A model generated the notes under the pieces. That model saw nothing but the letters and a program-made list of their open reading frames with translations. It had not been told where the DNA came from and searched no databases. Of a stretch of DNA of 51,771 bases, positions 7,636-16,127 are shown one piece after another. The stretch lies in assembly GCA_944325195.1 (NCBI GenBank), contig CALUZB010000006.1:1-51771 (forward strand), given 5' to 3'. This DNA comes from an uncultured Desulfovibrionaceae bacterium. GTDB lineage: Bacteria > Desulfobacterota > Desulfovibrionia > Desulfovibrionales > Desulfovibrionaceae. Position 1 is the first letter of the stretch. Each line of letters opens with the position of its first letter. Made by a program: the position numbers and the translations under genes.

Positions 7636-8799
7636 ATGAGAACTGCATTTCACTTGTTTGTATTTTCAACTCTCCTTGTTATCTTGAGTTCAATTTGCGG
7701 CTGTTCCGTCTCTATGCACCCGTATGAATATGGGGCTCACTCTGCTGTGGCTGGTTTCCCGCCCGCTACTCATAGCGGCTGGAAGGCCTTGAGCCGCGAT
7801 GAGGCCGTGCAGGCAGCCTTGGTGCTTTCCCCGCGCGACCAGGGTTTAAGCTCTTGGCGGGAGTTGGGTCCTGCTGTATCCGACTGCAAACGCTATGTTG
7901 CGCGCAGGCCGCAAGCAGATGTGGTAATCAGCGACGGGAATGTGACGATAACTTGGGCGGATATCGCCAGAAGCCTTGCCCGCCTGGAAAAGTTGTTGCC
8001 TGCCTTGGACAGTCAGCCCATGCTTCTGGCTGATGAGTTCATCTGGTACCGGCGCGGTCCCGATATTGCATTCACCGGATATTTTGAGCCTACCTTGCAG
8101 GCGAGCCCCGTGAAGACTGAACGCTTTAACTATCCGTTGTACCGACTTCCTCCGGATGTGCGTAAGGGACGCCGGTATCATAACCGTGAGGCTATAGATG
8201 AGAAAGGGGTGTTGCAGGGGCGCGGCCTGGAGCTGGCTTGGGTTGACGATAAAGTAGGAGCTTACTTCCTGCAGGTGCAGGGCTCAGGGCGGCTTGTATT
8301 CCCGGATGGGAGCGTCAAACATGTGCTTTACGGTGGTAAGAACAACTGTGCCTATGTATCTTTAGGGCGGATAATGAAAGAAAAGGGGCTGCTCGAACCG
8401 GATAATGTGAGTATGCAAACTATTCGGGACTATCTGGAACTGCACCCTGAACAGGTTTCCAGTCTGTTTTGCGAAAATCCGAGCTATGTGTTCTTCCGCT
8501 TGGCTGACTCAGGTCCGGTGGGTGCAATGGGTGTGCCTCTACTCCCCAAGGCCAGCCTCGCCACTGATAGCCGGGTGATCCCGTTGGGAAGCCTTACGGC
8601 GTTCGCTGTACCCATGCCTGGACAAGACGGCAACCAGGGGACGGCGGGGCTGCTTGCCGGAATAGGAATGGCTCAAGACCGAGGCGGGGCCATTAAAGGA
8701 AACCGGGCTGATTTGTTCTGCGGCGCTGGGACGTGGGCTGAACATGTGGCCGGGCATCTGGATACTTCAGGAGCGCTGTTTTTGCTCATTGCCAGATAG
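7636..8799 (+). CDS. mltA: membrane-bound lytic transglycosylase A (MltA)
   Basis: MltA cleaves the glycan strands of peptidoglycan, making 1,6-anhydromuropeptides for cell-wall turnover, and is tethered to the outer membrane as a lipoprotein. The 387-residue product has an N-terminal signal with a lipobox-like ICGC (Cys near 24). The MltA domain follows (FTGYFEPTLQASP, YPLYRLPPD, LAWVDDKVGAYFLQVQGSGRL), and the 3D domain ends the protein (MAQDRGGAIKGNRADLFCGAG), whose Asp is the catalytic acid in the E. coli enzyme. The ATG at 7636 is chosen over an in-frame TTG at 7624 because GGAG sits 6 bases before it. Confidence 0.95.
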   Translation: MRTAFHLFVFSTLLVILSSICGCSVSMHPYEYGAHSAVAGFPPATHSGWKALSRDEAVQAALVLSPRDQGLSSWRELGPAVSDCKRYVARRPQADVVISDGNVTITWADIARSLARLEKLLPALDSQPMLLADEFIWYRRGPDIAFTGYFEPTLQASPVKTERFNYPLYRLPPDVRKGRRYHNREAIDEKGVLQGRGLELAWVDDKVGAYFLQVQGSGRLVFPDGSVKHVLYGGKNNCAYVSLGRIMKEKGLLEPDNVSMQTIRDYLELHPEQVSSLFCENPSYVFFRLADSGPVGAMGVPLLPKASLATDSRVIPLGSLTAFAVPMPGQDGNQGTAGLLAGIGMAQDRGGAIKGNRADLFCGAGTWAEHVAGHLDTSGALFLLIAR

Positions 8800-9409
8800 C
8801 CTCACTCTCTGTGGGAGAATGCCGGCTGCAACGGACTTCATGATTATCCGGTAGGTAGTTTATGGTGGATTACCTTGCTGTAAACGGGATTTTCAGTTTG
8901 CTTGTGGAGATATTTGCGTCTGCATCTGACTAGTATCCGGCTCTGTGTAAGTCCTTTCATAAATGGTTTTCAAGGCATAGCCCGGTAAACACAGAAGCAT
9001 TGATGTTTCATTACTACGCAAACCATTTCAATAAACTTCCATTCTTGTCGTTTGGTTGCGTCCGTCTTTTTTGGCGGCCGCCATACTCTGTCGCTTTCGG
9101 TATCGGCAACGGAAAGCATGGGCGGGCGGCTTTTGCTGTACGCTTAAAACCGATTGTTTGAACTTGCACAAGCCATGTTTCAAACCGGCAATCCGAAGGG
9201 TACATCTTGGCTCACCGCGCAAGTTATACGTAGTGGACGCAGGCACAATTTGAACATTGTATGTCTTAATGCAGCAGTTCGGCTTGACTAAGCCCCTTAC
9301 AAACTTATTTATTCTTATAATAAGAATTTCTGTTTTTATCGCGCTTTTAAAGAGTTCAACCTTTCAATTAGTGCGAGACATTGTAATGTTGGCAAAGGAG
9401 CCTCAGTTA
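8800..9409. other. 610-base intergenic before dnaJ
   Basis: No gene is supported. The only clear element is the 17-bp palindrome at 9311-9327. No CIRCE element (TTAGCACTC-N9-GAGTGCTAA) was found. Confidence 0.5.
9311..9327. promoter_or_regulatory. 17-bp palindrome upstream of dnaJ, possible operator
   Basis: ATTCTTAT-A-ATAAGAAT is a perfect inverted repeat with 8-bp arms, 82 bases before the dnaJ start. It contains TATAAT, so a protein bound here would cover a possible -10 box. No known binding site is recognised. Confidence 0.45.
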
Positions 9410-10396
9410 ATGAGTGTGAAATATAAAGATTACTATAAACTTCTAGGCGTTGAACGGGGCAGTTCCAAAGACGAAATTAGTAAGGCCTACAAGAAGCTGG
9501 CGCGCAAATATCATCCGGACTTGAATCCAAATAATAAGGAAGCGGAAAACAGGTTTAAGGATATCAACGAGGCCTATGAGGTTCTGAAAGACGATGAGAA
9601 GCGCCGTTTATACGACCAGCTGGGTCCCAATTGGGAACACGGGCAACAATTCCAGGGAGCTCCCGGGTTTGAGGGCTTCAATTTCGGGCAGGGGGGGAGC
9701 TATACATTTACCTCCGGCGGGCCCGGAAGCGGGGCGTTCAGCGATTTCTTTGAAATGATTTTCGGCGGCATGGGACGCAGCGGTGGATTTTCCGGGCAAG
9801 CCGGCGGAGCAGGTTTCGGGGCTGACCCATTTTCCGGATTCTCCAGTCGCGGAACCGGGCCGCAGCGGGGCGGTGATATTGAGTCAAGCATCACCCTGAG
9901 TTTGGAAGACGCTTACCGGGGCGGCAAAAAAAGCATTACCCTGCAGGGCAGCGGGGGCGACAGTCGTTCGCTGGAAGTGAACATTCCCCGCGGAATTAAG
10001 CCGGGGGCGCGCATTCGTCTTGCCGGGCAGGGGTATCCGGGTTTTTCAGGCGGCCCGGCTGGCGATTTGTATCTGAAAGTGCAAATAGCCCCGCATGCCC
10101 GGTATAAGTTGGAAGGCAGCAACATTTTATATACCTTGCCCCTTGCCCCTTGGGAAGCGGTGCTGGGAGCCAAGGTACGGGTACCCACTTTGGATGGGGA
10201 AGTAGAGTTGAACATAAAGCCGGGCACCGGCAGTGGGCGCAGATTGCGCTTGCGCGACCGTGGCCTTGGCTCCGGCGCCAACCGGGGCGATCAATTGGTG
10301 CTTGTGGAAATAGTGGCACCTGAGCATTTAAGCCAGGAAGAAGAAACACTGTGGCGGCAACTTGCTGCAAAGTCGAATTTTAAAGCCAGGAGTTAA
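9410..10396 (+). CDS. cbpA: DnaJ-class co-chaperone of the CbpA type
   Basis: This Hsp40 stimulates the DnaK ATPase and delivers unfolded clients. The 328-residue product has an N-terminal J domain (about residues 6-70, with the HPD motif in [10 protein letters not shown]), then a Gly/Phe-rich linker (about 80-140), and two C-terminal beta domains (from about 150). It has no CxxCxGxG zinc fingers, so it is CbpA-like rather than canonical DnaJ. The ATG at 9410 has AAGGAG 9 bases upstream; the longer open frame back to 9257 adds an unrelated stretch and is not used. A CbpM-like gene follows 12 bases downstream and clpB comes after it, forming a disaggregation cluster. Confidence 0.95.
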   Translation: MSVKYKDYYKLLGVERGSSKDEISKAYKKLARKYHPDLNPNNKEAENRFKDINEAYEVLKDDEKRRLYDQLGPNWEHGQQFQGAPGFEGFNFGQGGSYTFTSGGPGSGAFSDFFEMIFGGMGRSGGFSGQAGGAGFGADPFSGFSSRGTGPQRGGDIESSITLSLEDAYRGGKKSITLQGSGGDSRSLEVNIPRGIKPGARIRLAGQGYPGFSGGPAGDLYLKVQIAPHARYKLEGSNILYTLPLAPWEAVLGAKVRVPTLDGEVELNIKPGTGSGRRLRLRDRGLGSGANRGDQLVLVEIVAPEHLSQEEETLWRQLAAKSNFKARS

Positions 10397-10408
10397 CCGG
10401 GAGGAAAT

Positions 10409-10744
10409 ATGTACAGTTCAGACATTAAACAGGTGAACAGTGAAATTATGCCTTCCAGTCTGGTAAATTTTGAGGAATTCATCAGCCTTACCGGCAGCCG
10501 GGTTGAGTTGGTTCAGGAGGCCATCGATCTGGGCTGGCTGACGCCCGGGAAAAGCGCCACAGAGGAATTGTTGTTTAACAGCACCCATATTTACAAGGTT
10601 CAGAAGCTGCATCGCATTTGCAAGGATTTTGATATCCCTGCCACCGCCGGGATAATCATTGTAGATTTACTGCAGCGGGTGGACGAACTGGAAGCCCGGG
10701 TGCGCCAGTTGGGCGGAGAGAGCAGCCGGCAGGCCGGCACCTAG
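10409..10744 (+). CDS. CbpM-like chaperone modulator (MerR-like helix-turn-helix)
   Basis: CbpM proteins bind the J domain of CbpA and dampen it; related MerR-like proteins repress chaperone genes. The 111-residue product has the family layout: an N-terminal MerR-like segment (NFEEFISLTGSRVELVQEAI, GWLTPG), a central part (IYKVQKLHRICKDFDIPATAG) and a C-terminal coiled coil (IIIVDLLQRVDELEARVRQL). GGAGGAAAT precedes the ATG at 10409. The position directly after a cbpA-type gene is the strongest support. It may act on the J protein, on DNA (palindromes at 9311 and 10868-10941), or both. Confidence 0.8.
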   Translation: MYSSDIKQVNSEIMPSSLVNFEEFISLTGSRVELVQEAIDLGWLTPGKSATEELLFNSTHIYKVQKLHRICKDFDIPATAGIIIVDLLQRVDELEARVRQLGGESSRQAGT

Positions 10745-10867
10745 ACCGCTTGAATGCCCGGGCGATTGGCTAAAGTCGCTGAGGGGTCTGTAACGGTCCG
10801 GTTAGATTTCAGGGCAGTACTCGTTGTCTGCCTTTAACGACTGCTGTAGGAGTCGTTTGCGCTTGCT

Positions 10868-10889
10868 CATAACCATATTTATGGTCATG
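10868..10889. promoter_or_regulatory. inverted repeat upstream of clpB
   Basis: CATaACCATA-TT-TATGGTcATG is a 22-base dyad with 9 of 10 arm positions paired, about 80 bases before clpB. Together with the second dyad at 10921-10941 it may be an operator; no known regulator site is matched. Confidence 0.35.
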
Positions 10890-10920
10890 CAGCGCTTGCC
10901 GTTGCTTCAGGCGGCGGCCG

Positions 10921-10941
10921 CTTTGAAATAAAATTTCAAAG
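10921..10941. promoter_or_regulatory. perfect inverted repeat directly before clpB
   Basis: CTTTGAAAT-AAA-ATTTCAAAG has perfect 9-bp arms with a 3-base centre and ends 27 bases before the clpB ATG. It could be an operator or an RNA hairpin just upstream of the ribosome binding site GAGGAG (10956-10961). Confidence 0.45.
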
Positions 10942-10968
10942 TAAATGTTATAGTTGAGGAGATTTTTT

Positions 10969-13593
10969 ATGGATATGCAACAGTTTACCCAAAAATCCAG
11001 AGATGCATTGGGCGAGGCTCAAACCCTGGCCTTGCGTCTGGGGCATCAGGAGGTGGACGCCGAACACCTGGCTGTGGCTTTGGCCACGCAGGAACACGGA
11101 CTGGTGCCGCGTCTGCTGGAACGTCTTAAAATCAATCCGCTGGAATATGCAAGCGCCGTTTCCAGTGAGTTGTCTAAAAGGCCCTCGGTCAGCGGGCCCG
11201 GCGCTAACGGGCAAATGGGAGTAACCCGCCGCCTTGGGCAAATTCTGGTTGCGGCCAGAGATTTATCCCGCCAGATGAAAGACGAATATGTAAGCGTTGA
11301 GCATTTGTTTCTGGCTCTTCTGGAAGAAAGTCCCGGCAGCGGTCTGGGGCGTGTTAACCGAGAATTTCGCATCAACAAAGACGACGTACTGAATATATTG
11401 GCGGATGTGCGCGGCAGTCAGCGGGTTACCAGCGATAATCCGGAAGATACCTACGAGGCTTTGTCGAAATTCGGGGTGGATATGGTTGAGGAAGCCCGAC
11501 AAGGACGGCTTGATCCGGTAATTGGACGCGATTCCGAAATCCGCCGTTGTATCCGGGTGTTGTCGCGCCGCACCAAAAACAACCCGGTGCTTATCGGTGA
11601 GGCCGGGGTGGGTAAAACTGCCATTGTCAGCGGGCTGGCCCAGCGCATTCTCAAGGGAGATGTGCCGGAAAGCCTGAAAGACAAGAAGTTGTTTTCTCTG
11701 GATATGGGCGCCCTGATTGCCGGAGCCAAATATCGCGGCGAGTTTGAAGAGCGCCTGAAAGCGGTGCTGACCGAGGTGGAAAAGTCCGAAGGACAGATCA
11801 TCATGTTCATAGATGAACTGCACCTGATCGTGGGTGCAGGCAAAGGCGACGGCGCCATGGATGCCGGGAATCTGCTCAAGCCCATGCTGGCGCGTGGCGA
11901 CCTGCACTGTATTGGGGCCACCACCAACGATGAATATCGACAGTATATTGAGAAAGACCCGGCTTTGGAACGTCGTTTCCAGCCGGTGCTGGTGGAAGAA
12001 CCGGCCACCGACGACGCCATCTCCATTTTGCGCGGCTTGAAGGAACGGTTTGAGCTGCACCACGGTGTGCGTATTTCCGACTCCGCCATTGTAGAGGCGG
12101 TGACTCTTTCCCAGCGCTATATCAGCGGCCGACAGTTGCCCGACAAGGCCATTGACCTGATTGACGAGGCTGCATCGCTGATCCGCACGGAAATTGATTC
12201 CCTTCCGGCGGAGCTTGATGAAGTGAACCGGAAGACCATGCAACTGGAAATTGAGCGTGAAGCCCTGCGGGCTGAAACCGATATCGCCTCTAAAGAACGG
12301 CTTGAACGCCTTGAAGCGGAGCTGTCCGAACTTAAAGCGGAACAGGGACGCCTGATGGAGCAGTGGGAGCGCGAAAAGCGGGGCATTGACGATATTCGCC
12401 GCATAAAGGAAGAAATTGAGCAAACCCGGCGCGATATTGAAGAGGCGGAACGTAATTATGATTTAAACCGTGCAGCTGAATTAAAGTATTCCACCCTGAT
12501 GGAGTTGGAGCGCCGTTTGCGGGAGGCGGAAGAAGCTACTGAGGCAAACAGTGACGCCAAAAATGCGCAGGGACGGATGCTGAAGGAAGAAGTCGGCCCG
12601 GATGATGTAGCGGAAATCGTCGCCCGCTGGACCGGTATTCCTGTCTCCCGGTTGTTGGAAACCGAACGGGAAAAGCTTTTGCATCTGGATGAAGAACTGC
12701 ACCGCCGGGTGGTGGGGCAGAATGAGGCAGTTGACGCGGTGGCAGAGGCCGTGTTGCGCGCCCGGGCCGGAATTTCCGACCCCAATCGTCCGATCGGATC
12801 GTTTATCTTCCTTGGCCCAACCGGGGTAGGTAAAACTGAATTGTGCAAAGCCCTGGCCCAGTCTTTATTCGACTCTGAGGAAAATATGGTGCGCCTGGAT
12901 ATGAGCGAATATATGGAAAAACACACTGTGGCCCGGCTGGTTGGGGCCCCGCCCGGTTATATTGGATACGACGAGGGCGGTCAGCTTACCGAGGCAGTGC
13001 GCCGCAAGCCTTATTGTGTGATTTTATTTGATGAAATCGAAAAGGCTCATCCGGATGTCTTCAACATTTTGCTGCAAATTCTTGATGACGGCAGGTTGAC
13101 CGATAGTCAGGGGCACACTGTGGATTTCCGGAACACGATTGTAATTCTGACGTCCAACATCGCTTCCCCAATTATTCTTGAGGGCATCAGCGAGCAGGGC
13201 GAGTTCAAGTCCGGCGTGCGTGACCGGGTGATGGGTGAGCTGAGAGCTGCTTTCCGGCCGGAATTTTTAAACCGGATTGATGAAATCGTGCTGTTCCGAC
13301 CGCTTATGCCCGATCAGATTGAAGCGATTGTGGACTTGTTGATGCAGCGTTTGTCCGAGCGGCTTGATGAGCAGAAAATTCATATCGAGCTTACTCCGGA
13401 AGCCCGCAGCTTCATAGCCGGGGAGGCTTATGACCCCAGTAACGGAGCCCGCCCCTTGCGTCGTTACTTGCAGCAGCACCTGGAAACGCCGCTGGCCCGG
13501 AAGATAATCAGCGGTGAGCTTTCGTCGGAGCAGCGGGTGAAAGTGGATATTAAAGAAGGCGAACTGGTCTTTAGTGTAGAGGGCATAGCATAA
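10969..13593 (+). CDS. clpB: ATP-dependent protein disaggregase ClpB
   Basis: ClpB is a hexameric AAA+ chaperone that pulls polypeptides out of aggregates together with DnaK/DnaJ. The 874-residue protein has two N-terminal repeats (1-145), NBD1 with Walker A GEAGVGKT and Walker B FIDELH, the ClpB-specific middle coiled coil (about 400-530, very Glu/Arg-rich), NBD2 with [12 protein letters not shown] and [12 protein letters not shown], and the C-terminal D2-small domain (about 760-874). The middle domain separates it from ClpA/ClpC. Length is typical. The ATG at 10969 has GAGGAG 7 bases upstream. It follows the J-protein and CbpM-like genes; two dyads in the 224-base gap suggest separate control. 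Confidence 0.97.
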   Translation: MDMQQFTQKSRDALGEAQTLALRLGHQEVDAEHLAVALATQEHGLVPRLLERLKINPLEYASAVSSELSKRPSVSGPGANGQMGVTRRLGQILVAARDLSRQMKDEYVSVEHLFLALLEESPGSGLGRVNREFRINKDDVLNILADVRGSQRVTSDNPEDTYEALSKFGVDMVEEARQGRLDPVIGRDSEIRRCIRVLSRRTKNNPVLIGEAGVGKTAIVSGLAQRILKGDVPESLKDKKLFSLDMGALIAGAKYRGEFEERLKAVLTEVEKSEGQIIMFIDELHLIVGAGKGDGAMDAGNLLKPMLARGDLHCIGATTNDEYRQYIEKDPALERRFQPVLVEEPATDDAISILRGLKERFELHHGVRISDSAIVEAVTLSQRYISGRQLPDKAIDLIDEAASLIRTEIDSLPAELDEVNRKTMQLEIEREALRAETDIASKERLERLEAELSELKAEQGRLMEQWEREKRGIDDIRRIKEEIEQTRRDIEEAERNYDLNRAAELKYSTLMELERRLREAEEATEANSDAKNAQGRMLKEEVGPDDVAEIVARWTGIPVSRLLETEREKLLHLDEELHRRVVGQNEAVDAVAEAVLRARAGISDPNRPIGSFIFLGPTGVGKTELCKALAQSLFDSEENMVRLDMSEYMEKHTVARLVGAPPGYIGYDEGGQLTEAVRRKPYCVILFDEIEKAHPDVFNILLQILDDGRLTDSQGHTVDFRNTIVILTSNIASPIILEGISEQGEFKSGVRDRVMGELRAAFRPEFLNRIDEIVLFRPLMPDQIEAIVDLLMQRLSERLDEQKIHIELTPEARSFIAGEAYDPSNGARPLRRYLQQHLETPLARKIISGELSSEQRVKVDIKEGELVFSVEGIA

Positions 13594-14297
13594 ATGGTTC
13601 CCTGCTTCAGGCCCGGAGTCGGCGGAATCCGGCTGAGCAGAACGTGGACACGGCCCAAGTAACTGCCAATGTTCTGGCTTCTTGATGCGGTTGGGTTGTT
13701 AATTATTCCGATAGCCATAGGAGATAGGTTTTCCTGTGGCTATCGGTTTTGCTGTATGCCAAATAAACCCAAGCAGATTAAATCAGATGCCGGGCGGGAG
13801 TTAGGGTGGGGTAAAGTCGCCCTGAAGAGCTGGAAACTGTATTTTCAGGCGCAATCCGGATAATCCCGGCAGCCGCTGATGAATTTTCTCCTGTATGTTG
13901 TCGGTAAATTGGAACTGCGGTCTGGTTGCTCTTCCTGGACTGAGTGTTCCGTGAAGTGAAAAAATTTTTACTCAACCTCTTTACAAATTCCTAAATAGGT
14001 TTATATAAAGAAAAGTTGAGCCGGTAAGGCTCGTCCAGCAAGATTGTAATCGCAATCGTACGTTCGGACCTCAAGACTGCGGGCATTTATGGTCGTGGTG
14101 TTGGTGTTCGTCACCCCTCCCCGCTTGTAAGCTTCAGCGTACTCTGGATTTTCAGAATCTCTTATAAAAGAGTTTGTTCTTTGAATAAGCCCTGGTCTTT
14201 GTTTATTGCTAAACAGGCCGGTTAAATATGAGTTCAACGTACAATTGGAGATACGTTTGAGCATATAATAAAATACTTAATTAATCAGGAGAAAATT
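13594..14297. other. gene-poor 704 bases after clpB
   Basis: It holds the clpB terminator and otherwise only frames without ribosome binding sites. The base composition becomes AT-rich after about 13960. No RNA gene was recognised. Confidence 0.5.
13708..13750 (+). terminator. terminator after clpB
   Basis: CCGATAGCCA pairs perfectly with TGGCTATCGG, the stem continues imperfectly inside (AGGA/TCCT), and TTTTGCTG follows. It lies 115 bases after the clpB stop. Confidence 0.75.
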
Positions 14298-14387
14298 ATG
14301 ACAGTCGTATTACAAATCATTGTTGCTTGCGTTGTAACGCTTTCCGGTATTTTCTTTGCCAATAGAGTGAAGAACAACATTCATTAA
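14298..14387 (+). CDS. 29-residue single-helix membrane peptide
   Basis: The ATG at 14298 has AGGAG six bases upstream. The product is one hydrophobic helix (VVLQIIVACVVTLSGIFF) followed by a short basic tail (ANRVKNNIH), so it should sit N-out/C-in in the inner membrane. A strong terminator lies 61 bases after the stop. Size and layout resemble the peptide at 5425-5523, though the sequences are not alike. Such peptides are often missed in annotation. No family is recognised; function unknown. Confidence 0.65.
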   Translation: MTVVLQIIVACVVTLSGIFFANRVKNNIH

Positions 14388-14448
14388 TCATATGGCCAGG
14401 CAGCCCCGCTTAGGTGAAGCATCTGGGGGTGTGCGGTCAACTGAATTT

Positions 14449-14480
14449 AAAAGCGCAACTTTTGCAGTTGCGCTTTTTTA
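14449..14480 (+). terminator. terminator after the 29-residue membrane peptide
   Basis: AAAAGCGCAACT and AGTTGCGCTTTT form a perfect 12-bp stem around TTTGC, running into a T tract. It works best on the plus strand. Confidence 0.9.
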
Positions 14481-14592
14481 TTTTATGGCTCCTACTCCGT
14501 CATTTGTATTTTACTGCCGCCAATAACAGTATCTGAGTTTTTGCCTCTCCTTGAGAACTTACTTCAGAATTTTTGTGTCATTCTGTTCCGCA

Positions 14593-14676
14593 ATGAAGAA
14601 TTTCAAAACACGGCTAGCTGTGGGTATTGGTGTGTGTGCTATCATAATCCGTTTATGGCTGTTTAAGTATCTATAA
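14593..14676 (+). CDS. possible 27-residue membrane peptide
   Basis: An ATG frame gives 27 residues: a basic start (MKNFKTR), one hydrophobic helix (LAVGIGVCAIIIRLWLF) and a short KYL end. There is no good Shine-Dalgarno in front of it, so translation is doubtful. It is listed because it lies between the real 29-residue peptide and an orphan terminator at 14838-14883, which implies a transcript here. Confidence 0.25.
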   Translation: MKNFKTRLAVGIGVCAIIIRLWLFKYL

Positions 14677-14837
14677 TTAAACAGTTAGGGTTATTTAGAG
14701 TTGGCATCATAGCTGAGAGTGTTTGGTGGTGGTAATTCGGCCGATACAGTATTCTTTGTATTTTGACTAACTTAATTAATATTGAGCAGCCAGTGCGGTT
14801 ATCATAATTATTAAAGCCGTGGTCCTGTCCGTAAAAG

Positions 14838-14883
14838 AAGGGCCTGTCCGGTATTGCACAGAATCAACCGGACAGGCCCTTTT
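14838..14883 (+). terminator. strong orphan terminator hairpin
   Basis: AAGGGCCTGTCCGGT and ACCGGACAGGCCCTT form a perfect 15-bp stem around 14 bases, ending in TTTT. It is about 360 bases beyond the previous terminator and 310 bases before the end of htpX on the other strand. No convincing gene precedes it, so it may end an unrecognised RNA. The A run on the left (AAAAGAAG) could also let it act on the minus strand for anything read from htpX. Confidence 0.8.
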
Positions 14884-15192
14884 AAAAAGGCTAAACAGAT
14901 ATCTGCCGCCCATGAAGGGGGGGGATCGGGCCTATGCAGTCATCTATTTATGCCTTATGGGAGGTAAGGCTATGGTTTAGTATGATTAACAAGCTTTAAA
15001 CAAATATAGGATACTTGATTAGATTCAGCCTGTCAATTTAAATCAGCTCTTAGTCACTTAACTTTTAAATCCGGTCCATTCAGACTTTTTCATTACCTGA
15101 TAATGTTAATACTCAATGAGAGTAGTAATACATATAAGCCTGATTTCTGTTTTGAGCAGAATACTCGCTTCAGTCTGCAATCGTCTTTGAAA
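14884..15192. other. 309 bases without a gene
   Basis: AT-rich sequence downstream of htpX. I see no gene, repeat or further hairpin. Confidence 0.5.
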
Positions 15193-16056
15193 TTAAAACT
15201 CCTGTTTGCCGGCATGAGTATGGAAATTTTGCTGCATTTTTTCCAGCCGCGCAATCCGCTCCTCAATAGGGGGATGTGTGGAAAACAGAGATGCCAGACT
15301 CTTCCCGCTAAGCGGGTTCACAATGAACATATGGGCTGTGCTTTCCTGCGCCTGCATGGGTATCTGCCTGGAGTAAGCCCCAAGTTTGTTCAGGGCAGAG
15401 GCTAGGGCCAGCGGCGTGCCTGAGAGGCGGGCTCCGGCTTCATCGGCCATATATTCGCGGGAACGGGAGATGCCCATTTGAATCAGCGTGGCGGCCAGAG
15501 GGGCCAGCAAAGCCATCAGCAGACCGCCAATCCCGGCGGAACGGTCTTCGCGCCCGGTGATTGCCGACCACTGCAGCATATAAGCCAGCGATGTGACCGC
15601 ACTGGCCATTACCGCCACAACAGTTTGGATCAGGGTATCCCGGTTCAGCACATGTCCCAACTCATGGGCCAGTACTCCTTTTAATTCATCCGGAGAGAGA
15701 ATTTTCAGAATGCCCTCCGTAACCGCCACCGCGGCGTGTTCCGGATCGCGGCCTGTAGCAAAAGCATTGGGAGCTTCCTGAGGAACAATATAGATCCGCG
15801 GTTTGGGAATGCCGGCTTTAGCCGCCAGTTCTCCCACCATGTTGTGAAGCAGAGGGGCGTCATAGGGCCCCACTTCCCGTGCTTTATACACGCTGAGCAC
15901 AATTTTATCAGAAAACCAGTAAGAGCCAACGTTCATAACCAGGGCCAGACCCAAGGCCAGCATCAAGCCGGTGCGCCCGCCCAGGGCCGCTCCTATGCCT
16001 ATAACCAAAAGACTAAGCAGGAGCATGAGAAAAAATGTTTTAGCCTGACTGCTCAT
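15193..16056 (-). CDS. htpX: HtpX-type membrane zinc protease (M48)
   Basis: HtpX degrades misfolded inner-membrane proteins, overlapping with FtsH. The 287-residue product has two N-terminal helices (about 8-25 and 28-45), the zinc motif HELGH at 131-135 within LKGVLAHELGHVLNRD, two further helices (about 145-160 and 178-195), and the segment SRSREYMADEAGA holding the third ligand Glu. Length matches HtpX (about 285). AAGGTGA precedes the ATG at 16056. It is 71 bases from the RocB-like gene upstream on the same strand, so the two may share a transcript. It fits the protein-quality-control theme of the neighbouring clpB cluster. Confidence 0.95.
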   Translation of the reverse strand: MSSQAKTFFLMLLLSLLVIGIGAALGGRTGLMLALGLALVMNVGSYWFSDKIVLSVYKAREVGPYDAPLLHNMVGELAAKAGIPKPRIYIVPQEAPNAFATGRDPEHAAVAVTEGILKILSPDELKGVLAHELGHVLNRDTLIQTVVAVMASAVTSLAYMLQWSAITGREDRSAGIGGLLMALLAPLAATLIQMGISRSREYMADEAGARLSGTPLALASALNKLGAYSRQIPMQAQESTAHMFIVNPLSGKSLASLFSTHPPIEERIARLEKMQQNFHTHAGKQEF

Positions 16057-16127
16057 AATATATCACCTTATGGGTTTAATTCATTCATACATGATATAAG
16101 TTTATAATGGAGCAGTGACAAGACCCC

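Noticed and set aside
8800..10968. CIRCE or sigma-32 promoter for the chaperone genes
   Set aside because: No TTAGCACTC/GAGTGCTAA pair and no CTTGAA-N13-CCCCAT match was found.
14001..14264. 87-residue minus-strand frame
   Set aside because: No ribosome binding site; the strand and position conflict with the promoter region of the 29-residue peptide.
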